Source: Diphasiastrum complanatum
Taxonomy: Eukaryota > Streptophyta > Lycopodiopsida > Lycopodiales > Lycopodiaceae
Reading direction: 5' to 3'
DNA length: 64,000 bases
Assembly (NCBI GenBank): GCA_029204225.1
Contig: CM055103.1
Location: 27,206,293 to 27,270,292, forward strand
Position numbers and translations under genes: made by a program. The stretch's first letter is position 1. Every line of letters begins with the position of its first letter. The notes under the pieces were generated by a model. That model saw nothing but the letters and a program-made list of their open reading frames with translations, had not been told where the DNA came from and did not search any database. This document shows positions 23,374-36,481 of the stretch, one piece after another.

Positions 23374-24128
23374 TGTTGAATTCACACGTGTGGACTGTCC
23401 ACAACATGTACTTGTGATCTCCTAAGGTGTGTAGATGCACCAAGATCAAGACTAGATTGAGATTCAAGATCTATCTTTGATTCTATGGCAAAAACACACT
23501 ACTACATGCATTCAGTCACTTCCAACTCTCACTCACACGTGTGGGAAGTGTTCCAAAAATAATCTAAGTAAAAGCAAGCTGCTCTCCTTGGGTAGAGAGA
23601 AAAAATCATCATGAGCTCTCGGGTAGAGAGAGAAAGCTAGAAAACCAATTACTCACAAAATCCACTCAATCTCAAAATCAATTAGATCCAAATGAGAAGT
23701 ACAATGATACTAATAGATCCATGAGCTACCACAATGCTCAATCATGATTGGACCACACTTTTGCCACCTCTTAATCCTATTGGACCATTGATCCATTCAC
23801 CTCTAAATTCTATTGGACCATTTTCAAGCATATCTCAAATTCTATTGGACCACTCATGGTTCCACCTCTAAATCCTATTGGACCTCTTAAACTTCATCAA
23901 ACAAAAGCATTACACTTGTCTACACTCTAATTGGCTCGAGTTTGGCCTCCTACTCTATTTTGACTCAATAGTGACATTACAATTGGAAATGGATAATTTT
24001 CCATCTATGCCAAATTTGACCCTATCAACATCCTACACCTAGATGCTTGACACAAAAAACATAAGACCCCTATATCTAACGTTTTTAATTTAATTCACAA
24101 TTCTCCACACGTGGGAACATCCTCCACG
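23374..24128 (-). repeat. second copy of the copia-3 LTR, inverted (755 bp)
   Basis: Nearly collinear over its full length with the reverse complement of 8980-9733, including the opening GTGGAGGATGTTCCCA block, the internal GGTCCAATAG repeats and the closing GAATTCAACA. No copia internal sequence adjoins it at either side and I see no clean 5-bp target duplication. Confidence 0.85.
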
Positions 24129-25733
24129 AAAGCAACGATTCATCAGAATAAGAAGCTGACAAAGGAGAGAGAAAGATTAAACGACGAATTAAACGAAAGG
24201 ACGACACGAAAGTTGTTGAGGATAAGTCGTCAATTTTGTTTATTATTGTTTACCAAAATGCGTGGCTGATTTTATCACCTAAGTTTGCTAATGTCAATAT
24301 TTAGAAGAAGACCATGCTATCTTGTCATGGATTTTTTCAACAACAAATTATGCGAAGATTATTGAAGAGCACATGGGTGGAACAAAATATTTGTGCCAAG
24401 CTATGGCAAGTTTCAAATTTTATGGCATTTTGCAAGTGATTTAAATTGAAATTTTATGGCATCTTGCAAGTGAAAAGTAAATGGTGTCTTCCCAAACAAA
24501 TCAACATATTATTACGGACCTCTTTTAGTTCTCAAATGATACATAAATTATAAAAATTGATATGGGGATAAGCCTTTAAACAAGGTTTGAGCAACTCAAT
24601 AAAGGGCCAAATCATTTTATTTAGACTAAGGTTTCTATACGACAAGGCCTTGTAGTTGAAATTCTGTTAGGATCTAGTGCAGTATGCAGATGACATCACA
24701 CAATCACCATAGCCACTCCTCACAAGCTCTCAAAGATGGCACAACAAAAGTTAGTAGATTACAAAGAAACAATGTACAAATAGAGTATTCACAAACTGCA
24801 TGAAAAAGGCAGGTGTCCTAAAATTGGCCTACCACCTGTCAAACTAAGGTCGAGCCCAATATGGCCAAATTCGATTGACAAACTTGGAACATGCCCCCAA
24901 GTATAGCAAGTACTGTAAATAACTCTGTACAGGCTAATTCTTCCTGTGTGTGGCTACCCGGCTAACCCAAGTAGCCGTCTACGAGATTAGTGCCTGATCA
25001 ATATATCCTAACGGGTCACGTCCCGAACGCAACCATATACAGTAAACCAAATAAATTGTACACCAATTACATCATCACATTTAGAGCTTACATAAAATGT
25101 ATATCAGATTAACTCTGATTTCTAACTCTTGTCCCTTAGTCCCCCAAGCCTTTTTTCTTCTTTTATGCCCAAGTCACTATGGGATGGGCATAATTATTTG
25201 CCCAAGTGCATAATTATTTGCCCAAGTTCTCATGGCATTAGGCTTTCATGATGACATCCATTATGATACAATTTAATAAGTACTTTAAAAAAATTATCTT
25301 TTTATATGATTATCAACATATCAATGTCATGTTGCTAGAAAATGACACATTTCATCTTAAAATTAAGGTAGGCCCCTTGGAAGGGGTTGTAGATCAATGT
25401 CGTATTGCTAGAAAATGACAAGTTTCATCTTAATTTAAGGTAGGGTAGGGTAGGCCATTTGGAAAGAGGCTAAAGGGGTTGTTGTGAAGACTCTATAAGC
25501 TGGGTGGAAAAAGAGATGTTCTCAACATTAATGTTGGCATATGCAATGTGCCATGCATGTCAAAGGCCTAATTTAATAGACCTATTTGAAATCGAAAAAA
25601 AATGACATGAAAAACTTAATTTAAAAGAATTTTTTGAGATATCTGGATTTGACAAGTCAAATTATGGAAAGAATCTAAGTAATTCTCAAAGGAGGTGAGG
25701 GTGTGGCTCAACTTTATCCAATGATTAAGAAAA
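24129..25733. other. no recognised gene
   Basis: AT-rich noncoding sequence. The word AATGACA..TTTCATCTTAA.TTAAGGTAGG occurs twice near 25340 and 25415. I see no coding homology. Confidence 0.4.
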
Positions 25734-25967
25734 GTTGATGCAGTTAATCAATGATGTAGCGCTAGATTTCAAAGACACCTCAGCATGCAATGCATATGTG
25801 AACATATATCAACGGAATTGGCAAGACAGGTCTAAAGTTTGGATCCTCAAGTTGATGCATTTAATCAATGATGTAGCGCTAGATTTCAAAGATTCCTCAG
25901 CATGAAATGCATATGTGAACATATATCAACAAAATTGGCAAGATAGGTCTAAAGTTTGGATCCTCTC
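25734..25967. repeat. tandem duplication, 117-bp unit
   Basis: GTTGATGCA.TTAATCAATGATG starts at 25734 and again at 25851. The two units run in parallel to GTCTAAAGTTTGGATCCTC with only a few substitutions. Confidence 0.85.
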
Positions 25968-26600
25968 GATCTCCTGCTGAACCAACTCATGATCTTGTCA
26001 CATTCAAATCTTTACAATTCTTTATACAATATATACAAGGATGTTTAGTATTTGCCCCATGTGAAACATTATACATACAATTTGTTTGGGGGCTTGGACA
26101 CCGTTTATCACCCAAAAAAAAATCAAAATGTTACGAAGAGACACTAGGAGATAAAGAATGTTTTGAGAGATTGTTCAGCTTTCTAACTAAGGAAAGATGT
26201 TTTGTGATAAATTTTATATCACATGGGATATGAAAGTATTTTGAGTTTCTTTGAAATGCAAAGAAACCATTGAAGGGCATTGAGGCTTGCAAAATCCAGG
26301 CAAGCCCGTCTTTGACACTATTGTACTTAAGAACGACAATCTCTCTATCCAAGACTCGAGTGAATTTTTTTTTTCTACCCGACACTCTTTATTAAAGTCA
26401 TTCTCAAAGGTGCACAAATCGGTCAGACCAGAACACATGCTACACGGTCTCTCCCATGTGAGCATAACTGTCCTGCGTGCTGTCCACTATTTATGTACTC
26501 TCAAGATAATGAACTATGAATGTGCAATATTCCTCAACTCTAGTCTATAACCAACATAACTGACAAAGAATTTTTTTCTAGTGTGTGGGTTATAACTTTT
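25968..26600. other. no recognised gene
   Basis: Noncoding between two repeat blocks. Short open frames exist but none shows family motifs. Confidence 0.4.
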
Positions 26601-27250
26601 GAGATTTTTAGCTCTACCTCTAGGCTCTATTGATCTGAAACTTTGAATCACCACAAAAGCAAAATGTCTGAATCAAACCGTTTGACACACTGGTACTTTC
26701 TAGATTGAAGAAGTAAAACTGAAAAGTGAGGCAGACCATCTTCAATCACCATAGAAGGTTTTTGCATGAAGCCCTTCACACACTGATACTTTGTAGATTC
26801 AAAAGGTGAAAATGAAAAGTAAAACAGCGAATTTTACTAACTTTGCAAGTGGGTTCTGAAACTTTGAGCTCAAATATTCTGAAGTCATCAATCACCGTGA
26901 AGTACCATAGCTCTGCATTAAACCTTTCACACACTGATAGTTTTCAGATTCAAGAAGCAGAGAGTTTTACTACATGTGCTCGTGAGTTTTGAGATCTTGA
27001 GCTCCTATCATTAAATTATCAATCACCATAAAGCAGATTCTTTGCAACAAATCTTTTACTGCTGATACGTAGATTCAAGAGGTAAAACTGGAAAGTTGAG
27101 CAGAAAATTTTACTACATAAACAAGTGGGTTTTGAGATTTTGAGCCCCTTCGATCTTAAATCATCAATCACCGTTAAGAAATTGTCTGGATCAAAATTTT
27201 TACAGTGATACTTTTCAGAATCAAGAAGCAAACTGGAAAGTGGCGAACTT
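26600..27250. repeat. diverged minisatellite, five units of ~95-150 bp
   Basis: The phrase CACTGATACTTTTCAGATTCAAGAAG (variants) recurs near 26690, 26785, 26935, 27063 and 27206. Each is followed by GTAAAACTGAAAAGT and TTTTGAGATTTTGAGCTC-like text and preceded by ATCAATCACCGT. Units are uneven in length and strongly diverged. Confidence 0.7.
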
Positions 27251-27482
27251 TCTCAAGTTAGCTCATGCATGTATGCTACTAGCATAAAACCTAATGTATT
27301 CTAATCGTCATGAAGATGTAGCCAGGAGACGATGGGTACACATAGACGAACCCCATTTTTTCGGTGATCACTTCTCACCGGCATTTTTAACTAACATTGT
27401 CTTATAACAGATCCAGAAATACCAACGTAAGAAACCTTCATATGTATTGAATACGTAATTTCCCCGTTTTAGAAGTAGATGA

Positions 27483-28456
27483 TCAGGGGCATTTGGGACC
27501 TCCTCTGGCATTCTTTAAATTTGCATAGCAGGGACAATATTGCTTGTTGCCATAATAGCCAGGTGGCACACACAGACATTTATTACAGCAGAGCTGACAG
27601 TATTTCATGCAAGGCTTGTGCTTTGATGCCTGGGAACATCTCACGTTGCATGCACTTGGGCAGTCTGCAAAAAGGCAACATATTCAGCATCGCGATCGGT
27701 TTTAACTCATTGACAACAGAATGCGTGACCGATCAAAATAATGAATACTAGCTAACATCACACGGAAGTTGAAAGTGATACTAGCCAATGCAATCACTCA
27801 CTTGAAACACGCAGATTGCGCCCCACCGCAAGACCCTGCATACATGATACATCATAAGTACTTACATACTTATAACGGACAAAAAACTTTATGTTGTAGC
27901 TACTACGTCTGTTCTTATAGACAGATCATCATTCACTGGAATGGAATAAGTTTGAAATGTGCGACAAGTACGTTGACTCTTTGAGCGTGTAGTTAAGGCA
28001 AAACAACAGAGACTCAATATGCGGATAAATTTCTTCACAGCTTCTTACGTCTGATGCTTGATGCTCAACGCGGATCTCAGACAATGCTGCCACAAAGGAC
28101 TGCATCAAAAAGTATTTTAGTAAAAATGCGTCTGTCCAGTATCAGCTAGTAGCTACTCTCAACATATAAAACTACATTCCCAATCATACAATACAGAGAA
28201 GGGACGACTACAAAACACATAATGTGGCAATGGGCATTGCGAAAATACGAAGCAACTGAACTTAATACAGAAAACCCAACAAAACCTTCAACTACTGATT
28301 TATCTGATTTATCATTCAGCCCAGTAGATCAAGGATAGCAAGGACAACGACCACACAGAATCCAGAAGCATCAACAGAAGCAGTCACCTGCGTTGGAAAG
28401 ACTGCAAGCTCCACAAGAAGCAGCACCACAAGTAGAGCAGCAGGTAAGCGAGCCAT
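27483..28456 (-). CDS. GASA/snakin family secreted Cys-rich peptide
   Basis: Four exons on the minus strand: 28456-28388, 28099-28049, 27835-27802 and 27664-27483. All have GT-AG introns and matching phases, giving 111 residues. Exon 1 is a signal peptide of 23 residues ([20 protein letters not shown]). Exons 2 and 3 give a short variable propeptide. Exon 4 holds the GASA domain with all 12 conserved cysteines ([38 protein letters not shown], ending KCP and TGA). The family is plant-specific. Members are apoplastic peptides, often gibberellin-responsive, acting in growth and defence; which role applies here cannot be told. The 34-bp third exon is a micro-exon. A GA/CT tract lies about 215 bp upstream of the ATG. 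This looks like an intact host gene. Confidence 0.92.
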
Positions 28457-28670
28457 CACTTCACTGGACAAGATTGCAATGAGCTACTGAACCTACAGAC
28501 AGTAGCTGAGAGCAATGAGCTACGAATGCAATGAGCTAGAGACAGCAGCTCACACTGCACAGAACTCTAACACCAACAGAGAGCAATCAAGAGAGAATAA
28601 TAGAAGCTGCTGCTTCTTCTTGTTCTTGTGTTTCTGTTATTTATTTGAGAATTCGGCCATTTATGGAGAC

Positions 28671-28672
<2 letters not shown>

Positions 28673-28695
<23 letters not shown>
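28673..28695 (-). repeat. (GA)n / CT-rich tract in GASA 5' region
   Basis: On the coding (minus) strand this is a pyrimidine CT run about 215-240 bp upstream of the GASA ATG, a position compatible with a plant core promoter or 5' UTR. A weak TATA-like CATAAAA lies just upstream at about 28723-28730 (minus). Confidence 0.45.
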
Positions 28696-28702
<7 letters not shown>

Positions 28703-28739
28703 GGACATCGCATCTTGGGTTGCGTTTTATGAGCCATAA

Positions 28740-29266
28740 TGATGCCCCGTAAAACAGAGTGCGTACGGCATTACCACCGCGGGCAGCGTTGCAATTGGAC
28801 GGGCCATCTGCCCTTCCTGTGAGCGTCAACATGAAAGGCCACCACAAATAAAGGGGCATACGATACAATCTGAAGAGTCCTCCCCGTCTCCGAGTTAGAT
28901 GGCGTATGAAGGGCAGTAACGCTACATTAGTTGGGAGAAAGGTCATGTCAGAACTGCAGCATGAAAGGAGGCCTCAATTATCAATTTTGAACACCAACTT
29001 TGAACGGAGGGGAGACCTTAAATCATCAAAATTCGACACCCATCCCATGTGCCTTGCATTTGCTAATGACCAGTGGGCCACCAAGCAACATCAATCTTTA
29101 GTTCCTTTCACACTAGTACGAATGTTCGGGAAATCTTTTTTGAGTTATTCTCAATAAAACCTGCAATTTTTTAAATTCCTCAGTTTTTTAGGACTATTAC
29201 TTGTAGAAGGGTTTATATGCCTATATTAAAAATCGTCAAATTTTTTATCATGCCAACTAGTAACGC
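28740..29266. other. upstream region of the GASA gene; no gene seen
   Basis: Noncoding sequence that would contain the distal GASA promoter. No recognisable element is supported. Confidence 0.35.
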
Positions 29267-29269
29267 ATG

Positions 29270-29395
29270 CCCGCCCAACGACGGGCAAATCCTGCTGCCC
29301 GTGCGCAGGAGCAGGAAATCGCGGAGGGGGGCGGTTTCTGGGCAGCTCACGCTGCCCGTGAGAGCGTGACGGGCAGCGTGAGCAGCCCGGAAACC
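29270..29395. repeat. GC-rich foldback block
   Basis: A GC-rich island in AT-rich surroundings. CTCACGCTGCCCGT (29346-29359) and ACGGGCAGCGTGAG (29369-29382) form perfect 14-bp arms around a 9-base loop. They extend to about 20 bp with one mismatch. GCCCGT/ACGGGC words recur on both strands to the left. Confidence 0.6.
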
Positions 29396-29879
29396 CAATT
29401 AGTTTTAGTATATATAGATTTTGGAGAAAAAATGCCGATTTCATTTTTATACTTTGCCGACTTTCCAAAATGTTGACTATTAGCATCTCAATTTCCATGA
29501 CATGTAAGCATTGGTCCTATTGCTTGGCTTGGTAGCATCTAGATTTATGTGGCCCTTCAACAACACTATCCTATCCTCTACTTAACATGCAACATGATTT
29601 TGCCTCATAAATTAACCTTTGTTTGAGCATGGCTCTCTTTCCATATAAACCTGTCGCTTTCTTTCTTGAAAGGGAATTGTACACCACAAAAGCCCTATAA
29701 AGCCCATGCGCTTTACATTACAATTAGTAGATTTTACATCAAACTCATAAAATAAGAGTAAAATGAAGCTACCATGGTAAGATATGGGACTATATGCTAT
29801 TTTTGTGGCATGGGCTTTTCACTATATTTACAAACATGGGCTTTCATAAGTACACCAATAAAAGCATTGGATAAAAAGT

Positions 29880-30200
29880 AAAACATTAAATCCTTTTGCT
29901 ATGCAATTATCATTCTTCAAAATGGAAAAACACCATGCTTGAAGTGGACATCCAGACCACTTTCCACAAGTTGACCAACACTTGCATATTTTTGGTGATT
30001 GATGATACATCAAAAACATTTTCTAGATCCATACTTTTTGAGGATTCTAAACACAAAGAGATGGTACCAACACCATCTATCCTACACTCTTCATCACTTG
30101 CAATAAAGACAAACTTTTTAGCATCACTGAAAGAGTGTAAAGTTGAGAAGAAGTCATTTTTATAAGTCATGTGGGAGCTAGCCCCACTATCAATCCTTTA
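29880..30200 (-). pseudogene. Ty1/copia protease-region fragment (copia-6a)
   Basis: The minus strand encodes IDSGASSHMTYKNDFFSTL, then DEECRIDGVGTISLCLESS and SITKNMQVLVNLWK. These are the copia protease active site and the following conserved region. Other domains are missing at this place. It may belong with the RNase H remnant at 32030-32810. Confidence 0.75.
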
Positions 30201-30604
30201 AGTGTCTCTTGAATTTCCATTGCTTGTTGGTGAGTGATTGATTGATTGATACACCTATCTATTGCAAAACTAGTCACAAGATCTTGATCTAGAAAAGCAA
30301 TATTGGATCCCACAATCAAGAGCAATCAAAACCATTGATCAGACAAAAAAAGCATCCAATACAGCCTATTATCAGAGATTAAGTGTAATCAAGTTTAGAT
30401 ACCAAAGCATTCACAAAAACTCAAGACAAATGTGTAGAAAACTCAAGATTTGCCAATTTGCTCCAAAAATTCTAAGGCATTACTATGAGAGATGGATTGT
30501 ATGTACTAAAAGCTCTTTCCCACCTGAAGTTGGGTGAAAATACAACATGCTAGGTTGGTTATCCACCTCCATGATTCAAGGAATTTGGCCCTATAATTTA
30601 GGAA

Positions 30605-31100
30605 TTATGACCAAACAAGCCTAACTAACCCTATGAATGAGATTTTAACTACTTTGACCTCACCTCAACATGCCAACAAGGATTCACACATGTGGGACCC
30701 ACCTATGTACAGTTTACATGGTTTCAATCAAGCTAGATTTGCCAATTTTTTTACAATTTCTCACAGAAGTCAATCTCTTTGAACCTAAAATTGAAGGTAG
30801 CTATTGAACTTTGAACTCTCTTAAGAGTAAAGATGCATAAAATGATAAAATTATGACCAAACAAGCCTAACTAATAGCCCTATGAATGAGATTTTAACTA
30901 CTTTGACCTCACCTCAACATGCCAACAAGGATTCACACATGTGGGACCCACCTATGTACAGTTTACATGGTTTCGATCAAGCTAGATTTGCCAATTTTTT
31001 TACAATTTCTCACACAAGTCAATCTGTTTGAACCTAAAATTGAAGGTAGCTATTGAAATTTGAACTCTCTTAAGAGTAAAGATGCATAAAATGATAAAAA
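30605..31100. repeat. tandem duplication, 246-bp unit
   Basis: TTATGACCAAACAAGCCTAACTAA starts at 30605 and again at 30851. Both units run through CACATGTGGGACCCACC to AAAGATGCATAAAATGATAAAA with very few differences, so the duplication is recent. Confidence 0.9.
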
Positions 31101-31964
<864 letters not shown>

Positions 31965-32029
31965 AAATAGGAGGTGACATGCTAGCACCCAAAAAACTCT
32001 TAGAAGATTGATGAAAAATTTGCATGTGG

Positions 32030-32810
32030 ATCAAAACACTATTTGTTTGTAGTATTGTTTGGTCATGTAGGTGGAGCATCTTGTGCATCAAGAAGAAATT
32101 TACCTATATTTCTCTACTTTATTTTGAGTTTTCTCTCATATGAAATGATAGTGGACCTAAATGTGTTTGGTACAAGAGTGAAATACCAAGTTCTTAGCAA
32201 TCTGAAAACAACTCTTATTATCACAATATATGGGAGTTGCATTATCTTGATCCTTGTTGCATATAACTAGTAGTTGTCAAAGCCATGTGTATTCACATGC
32301 TCCATTTGTTGTTGTCCGATTTTCAACTTTGGTTGATGAGAGAGTAATGGTTGGTTGATTTTTGCTTGCCTGTAAAATCATTCTTGAACCAAGTGAAAAT
32401 GCATAACCTGTGATGGACTTTTCTTTCTCTATCAACCCAATCTGCAACACAATAACCTTGAAGATTTAGTCTAGCATCTCTTTCATACTCAAGGCCATAG
32501 TTATAAATGCCCTTAAGATATCATAGTATCCTCTTAGCTAAACACCAATGATATTTTCTTGGATCGCCCATAAGTTGATTGATTATTCTTACAATATAAA
32601 AAATATCTGATTTGGTGATGGTACTGTAGATGATTGTCGAACATTTGTCTATAAAATATCTCAACTACCTTTTATATCAAGGGAACTAAGGCAAATAGCA
32701 TGGTCCTCAACTTTTAAACTGGGTTCAATACCCCACCACCCAAATTGGCATCAACTGAAATGCAATTTACCTTTTCTTCTACCTCTAATGATGAAAGTTT
32801 CAAATTTGGT
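32030..32810 (-). pseudogene. Ty1/copia RNase H remnant (copia-6b)
   Basis: Translated on the minus strand with stops, it shows SDIFYIVRIINQLMGDPRKYHW, LAKRIL.YLKGIYNYGLEYE, LQGYCVADWVDREKKSITGYAF, TITLSS and, near 32150-32260, PIYCDNKSCFQIAKN with TKHI and HYHFI. This is the order of the copia RT tail and RNase H. The element is old and unable to express. Confidence 0.75.
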
Positions 32811-35800
32811 TGGGTGTTGCAAATATCACTTTAGAGCATTGATGATGCTTAGATGTGAAGAAGGTGGTAAAGAATGTGTAGGTAGATAGATTTTGCTACT
32901 ATATGGATGTGTGACAAAGGTTTTGCGAAAGCTTGAAAGGATTCGAATGAAGGAGAAGTTGGTAGATTGTCTAGGAAAGTGAGGTGCAATTTGAAGGTAA
33001 GCTTGGTGACTTGGTGTGCATACATGATGGTAAACATTTGTGTTTCAAAAATCTATGGAACACAAGCATTGGTTGAAGATTGAACTAGTTAAGGCTTGCA
33101 AACTTAGATTCCATAGAGGAGCCACTAACTTGATGGTTTATATGGAAAAGAAAATGTGTAGTAAATCTACTCAAACCATAAAGAGAGTGGCTTGTGATGT
33201 AGATGCAAATTTGGGGTCATCATGAGAAAAACAAAATTTGTTTTGGATTAGTGTACCCTTATATAAAAAATAAATGGTACTTGGCATGTATAACATTGTT
33301 GTTCAAAGCTATTAAGTGTAGAATGAGCAAGAGAAAACCTTATGTTTAGAATTGTCCATGGGTACGCCAACACTCAAAGTCTTCATATAGATCAATGTAA
33401 AATTGATTTGTGCTCGTTGTGGATTTGAAGTGGGTTGAGTGTATTTCTTTCAAAATTTATATGTGAAGAGACGTGGGGAGATGATTGAGGACTTGTGGAA
33501 AATATTTAACGCTCTTGTTGGAGAATATGTTACATAAGTAACAAGGTCTTGTTTACCACTAGAAGCTTTCTATTGGCCTAATACTTGAAGGATAAGAATT
33601 ATGTTGCTAATTTGATGGAGAAGAGGCTTTACACATTTTGTTGTATTGAAGTACTTGTAAAACTTTTGCAAACAACACCAATATTAAAGCAAGATGTCCA
33701 ATGCAAAATTCATGAGGTCAAATTCCAATTTAATGAGTTTTGCTTTTGAATATCTTCAAATGAATTTAGTGCCATTTGTGTAGTATAGTTCCTTTTGATA
33801 TATGATAAAAAATGTTTGTAAGCTTTTGTCACCAATAGTGGCAATAATAATGCTTGTAAGCTTTAAGTACCAATAGTTGGATTTGAAATGAATTTGTGAT
33901 GCTACTATTGGTAATCTTGTGCGTAGAATAACGTATAGTTCAAGATGGTAGTAGTCAAGAAAGTGGAATCAATAAAGGTTTTAAAATCATGTCCTAATAT
34001 TTCTTCATTTGATGCCAGATATATATGCATTTGTATGTTCTCATGTTGCATCCACTTAGTGTTGCAATACAAAACTTCAATGTCAAAATGAAAGTCATTC
34101 ATCCCAAAATGTCATCCTCTTTGTCTTCCTGGTAAATAATAGTAGATGCATGTTTTTCAAAACAAATGCTTAGTCCCAACCACTTGGAAGAGTTGCATTG
34201 TTCCTTTTCTTGCAATTGCTAGCTACTAGATAAGACACAAAATATTTTTGTGGTGCATCTTTGTACATAAGCCTTGCCAAGAGCACTTATTACTTTGATC
34301 TCACTTTTGAAATCATACATGGGTCTTCAAGGACATTGATAAGTTTAAGTGAGGCACAATGAGGACAAATAGGTGCATTGTCATGAGCATAAGAAGGAAA
34401 TAAAGATTCACAAATTAATCATGTTCACCACACCAACTATGCGCAATGGTGGTTGACCACTAGTTCCATAGGCCTTAACTTGCTACCTCGACAATTAACA
34501 ATTGTACCACCAAGAAGACCACTATTAGGATAAAGCAAACCCTTCATAGCTCTCTTATTATTTTTATCAAGAGCGTATTTCTCACACCAATAAAACAATG
34601 TGAACTGGCACTATCTATATCAAATATAACCAGTAACAAGTCAATGCACTCCTATAACCAAGGGACCAAAAATGTAAGAAACATCACAAGACAAGTAACG
34701 AAATAGTCCTCTAGCAACAAGGTCTCATAGTTTGTTGCATGCACATGTTCACGCTAACTGTGAATCCTATGATTTCACACACACAAATTGACTTTCAATG
34801 TAGCATGAAAGAAAAATTTATCAGTACAGCAATAAAAGCATTGTCCTTACAGTGTGCTCTCAACTTGGTAATGGCATTAGTGGTTGATCCTGTGAAGAAG
34901 TGTGAAGCTGGAAGACAACTGAAAGAACAGAAGCTTCATCTAACAACAAAACATCATAGAGATCATTGAACACATCAAATTCTCCAACCTGTAAGATTAT
35001 CTTCCCACTTATTGCACTAGATTATGTATAGATAGATATTTAACCAGCTGACCCACTGCATGAAAAGATACACAGTGCATAACCAACTGACCACTGCATG
35101 ACAAGATACATTGTGCATAATCACCAAATCATGCAATCTAATTAATCAGATGCAATCACGTATGAGCCTGATCGTTTACGGGTGTTTTCACAGGCTGAGC
35201 CTAAAAAATGAAATAAGAAAATAAACAATTTGCCGAGAAGGTGCCTAAGAAGTTGAGAAAGTTGCCAGCAGTTGTTCCATCCACAGAAGTTGTCTAAAAG
35301 TGGTCGTAGTATAGACAAAATAAGTCATAGTTTATTCCAGTCATAGAAGATGACCCCTACTTCATATCGTATATGGTGTTGAGCTGTAACATGTGGTGAC
35401 ACTAACACACATTCTCTTTGCAACATAATTAAACAGATGACTTAGATCAAACTTACTTTCACAGAAAAAGCAAGGGTAATGTCTCAATTTGTTTGGTTCG
35501 CATGTTACATGAGCGTAAAAATCTTTGGAATAATTTTGTTTTCTGAGCATCTTGCATGACCACTTTCCTTTTCCATATTAAGGGAAGGCAGAATTCTATG
35601 TACCTAGTAAGACATCTTGTGATCTTTTTTTTTAATATATTGTTTAATGGAAACAGCCACCAGAACACATCTAGGAAACTAATTCCTGCTGGAAGTGGTC
35701 AAGGATCCATCAGATGGTGCACAATTTCAAAGGTACAGAGAAGTGAAGTTTATAAAATTCTGGAGCGTGAATGTACTAAAAAAATATAATACAGCTTGCA

Positions 35801-35826
35801 AATCATGGATACTCGAATGGGTCCAA
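32811..35826. other. no recognised gene; 3' flank of the aminopeptidase gene
   Basis: Noncoding, AT-rich. It contains a 39-bp tandem pair (35041-35119; CTGACC.ACTGCATGA.AAGATACA). A weak DIDSASSH frame near 34600 (minus) may be a very old copia protease trace. The right end, about 35600-35826, should contain the 3' UTR of the aminopeptidase gene. Confidence 0.4.
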
Positions 35827-36003
35827 TCAATGTGCTCTCACCTCCCGTGGTAATGGCTCTGTAGCTTTCACTAGCCATTCCAACTCCGAACCAGAAAGAT
35901 AAGGAGAGAGTTTATCCCGACATTCAGCGTGATATTGATCAACCCAATTCATTTCAATTGGAGATAAGAGTGGCAAATCTATCAATTTTGCTTGGAAAGG
36001 TAC
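35827..36003 (-). CDS. Xaa-Pro aminopeptidase P, last exon
   Basis: Terminal exon of a minus-strand gene whose visible exons are 52170-52090, 51809-51755, 37164-37060, 36686-36615, 36481-36357 and 36003-35827. All junctions are GT-AG with consistent phase. The gene encodes a cytosolic-type aminopeptidase P, an M24B metallopeptidase that removes N-terminal residues next to proline using a two-metal site. This exon gives VPFQAKLIDLPLLSPIEMNW, then YHAECRDKLSPYL and a short tail ending in TGA. That matches the family C-terminus, although the usual WLWNNTRPL region reads WLVKATEPL. The 5' half lies beyond the window. Confidence 0.9.
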   Translation of the reverse strand, partial: VPFQAKLIDLPLLSPIEMNWVDQYHAECRDKLSPYLSGSELEWLVKATEPLPREVRAH

Positions 36004-36356
36004 CTGTAAAATGACAAAATTTTCAAAATGCTTAATATCAAGATTTTTGTATGTAGCTAAATTCAAGAAATCAAAATCTATATGCAAGTGGATTAACTAC
36101 AGAATAAGGGTAAAGGATGACAGTTTTTAAATTTGAGGTTCAAAGAGAATTGACGCCTGCACATAGGATCAATTTAAGGGAAATCCTTGTCCTGCTAAAT
36201 GTGAGGATTTCCTGCAAAATGATTCCTACGATTCACATAAGGGTTGATATGACCAATCATTCATGGGATATTAGAATAACCACTTTCCCTGTAAAGAGGA
36301 CTAGCCAACAGTTCTTCGTATAACTACCATTGACAAATTCTTAAAACTTGACTTAC

Positions 36357-36481
36357 CCAAGTAATATGCTCAAATGCCAGATATCCCTTATCACCAAAAT
36401 TAAATGCAGTTCGAGCCTCCTTCACAATCAAAACATTTTCTAGTCGTATTCCAAAGTTGCCATCCTCATAGTAACCTGGCT
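36357..36481 (-). CDS. Xaa-Pro aminopeptidase P exon (metal-ligand Glu pair)
   Basis: It encodes EPGYYEDGNFGIRLENVL followed by FNFGDKGYLAFEHITW. It carries the two conserved glutamates of the M24 metal site (in EPGYY and RLENV). The first Glu codon is split across the intron from the preceding exon. The acceptor is GATAACAG and the donor is TTGG|GTAAG. The intron to the last exon is 353 bp. Confidence 0.93.

Noticed and set aside
23374-24128. Clean solo LTR formed in place
   Set aside because: No matching 5-bp target duplication was seen and its position against the Helitron C-terminus fits a rearranged 3' LTR better.
25734-31100. CRISPR-like array in the repeat-rich region
   Set aside because: Repeats are two to five long diverged units without regular short spacers, and the genome is a plant nucleus.
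34470-34640. copia protease trace (DIDSASSH on minus strand)
   Set aside because: Only about eight residues match and the surroundings do not continue the domain.
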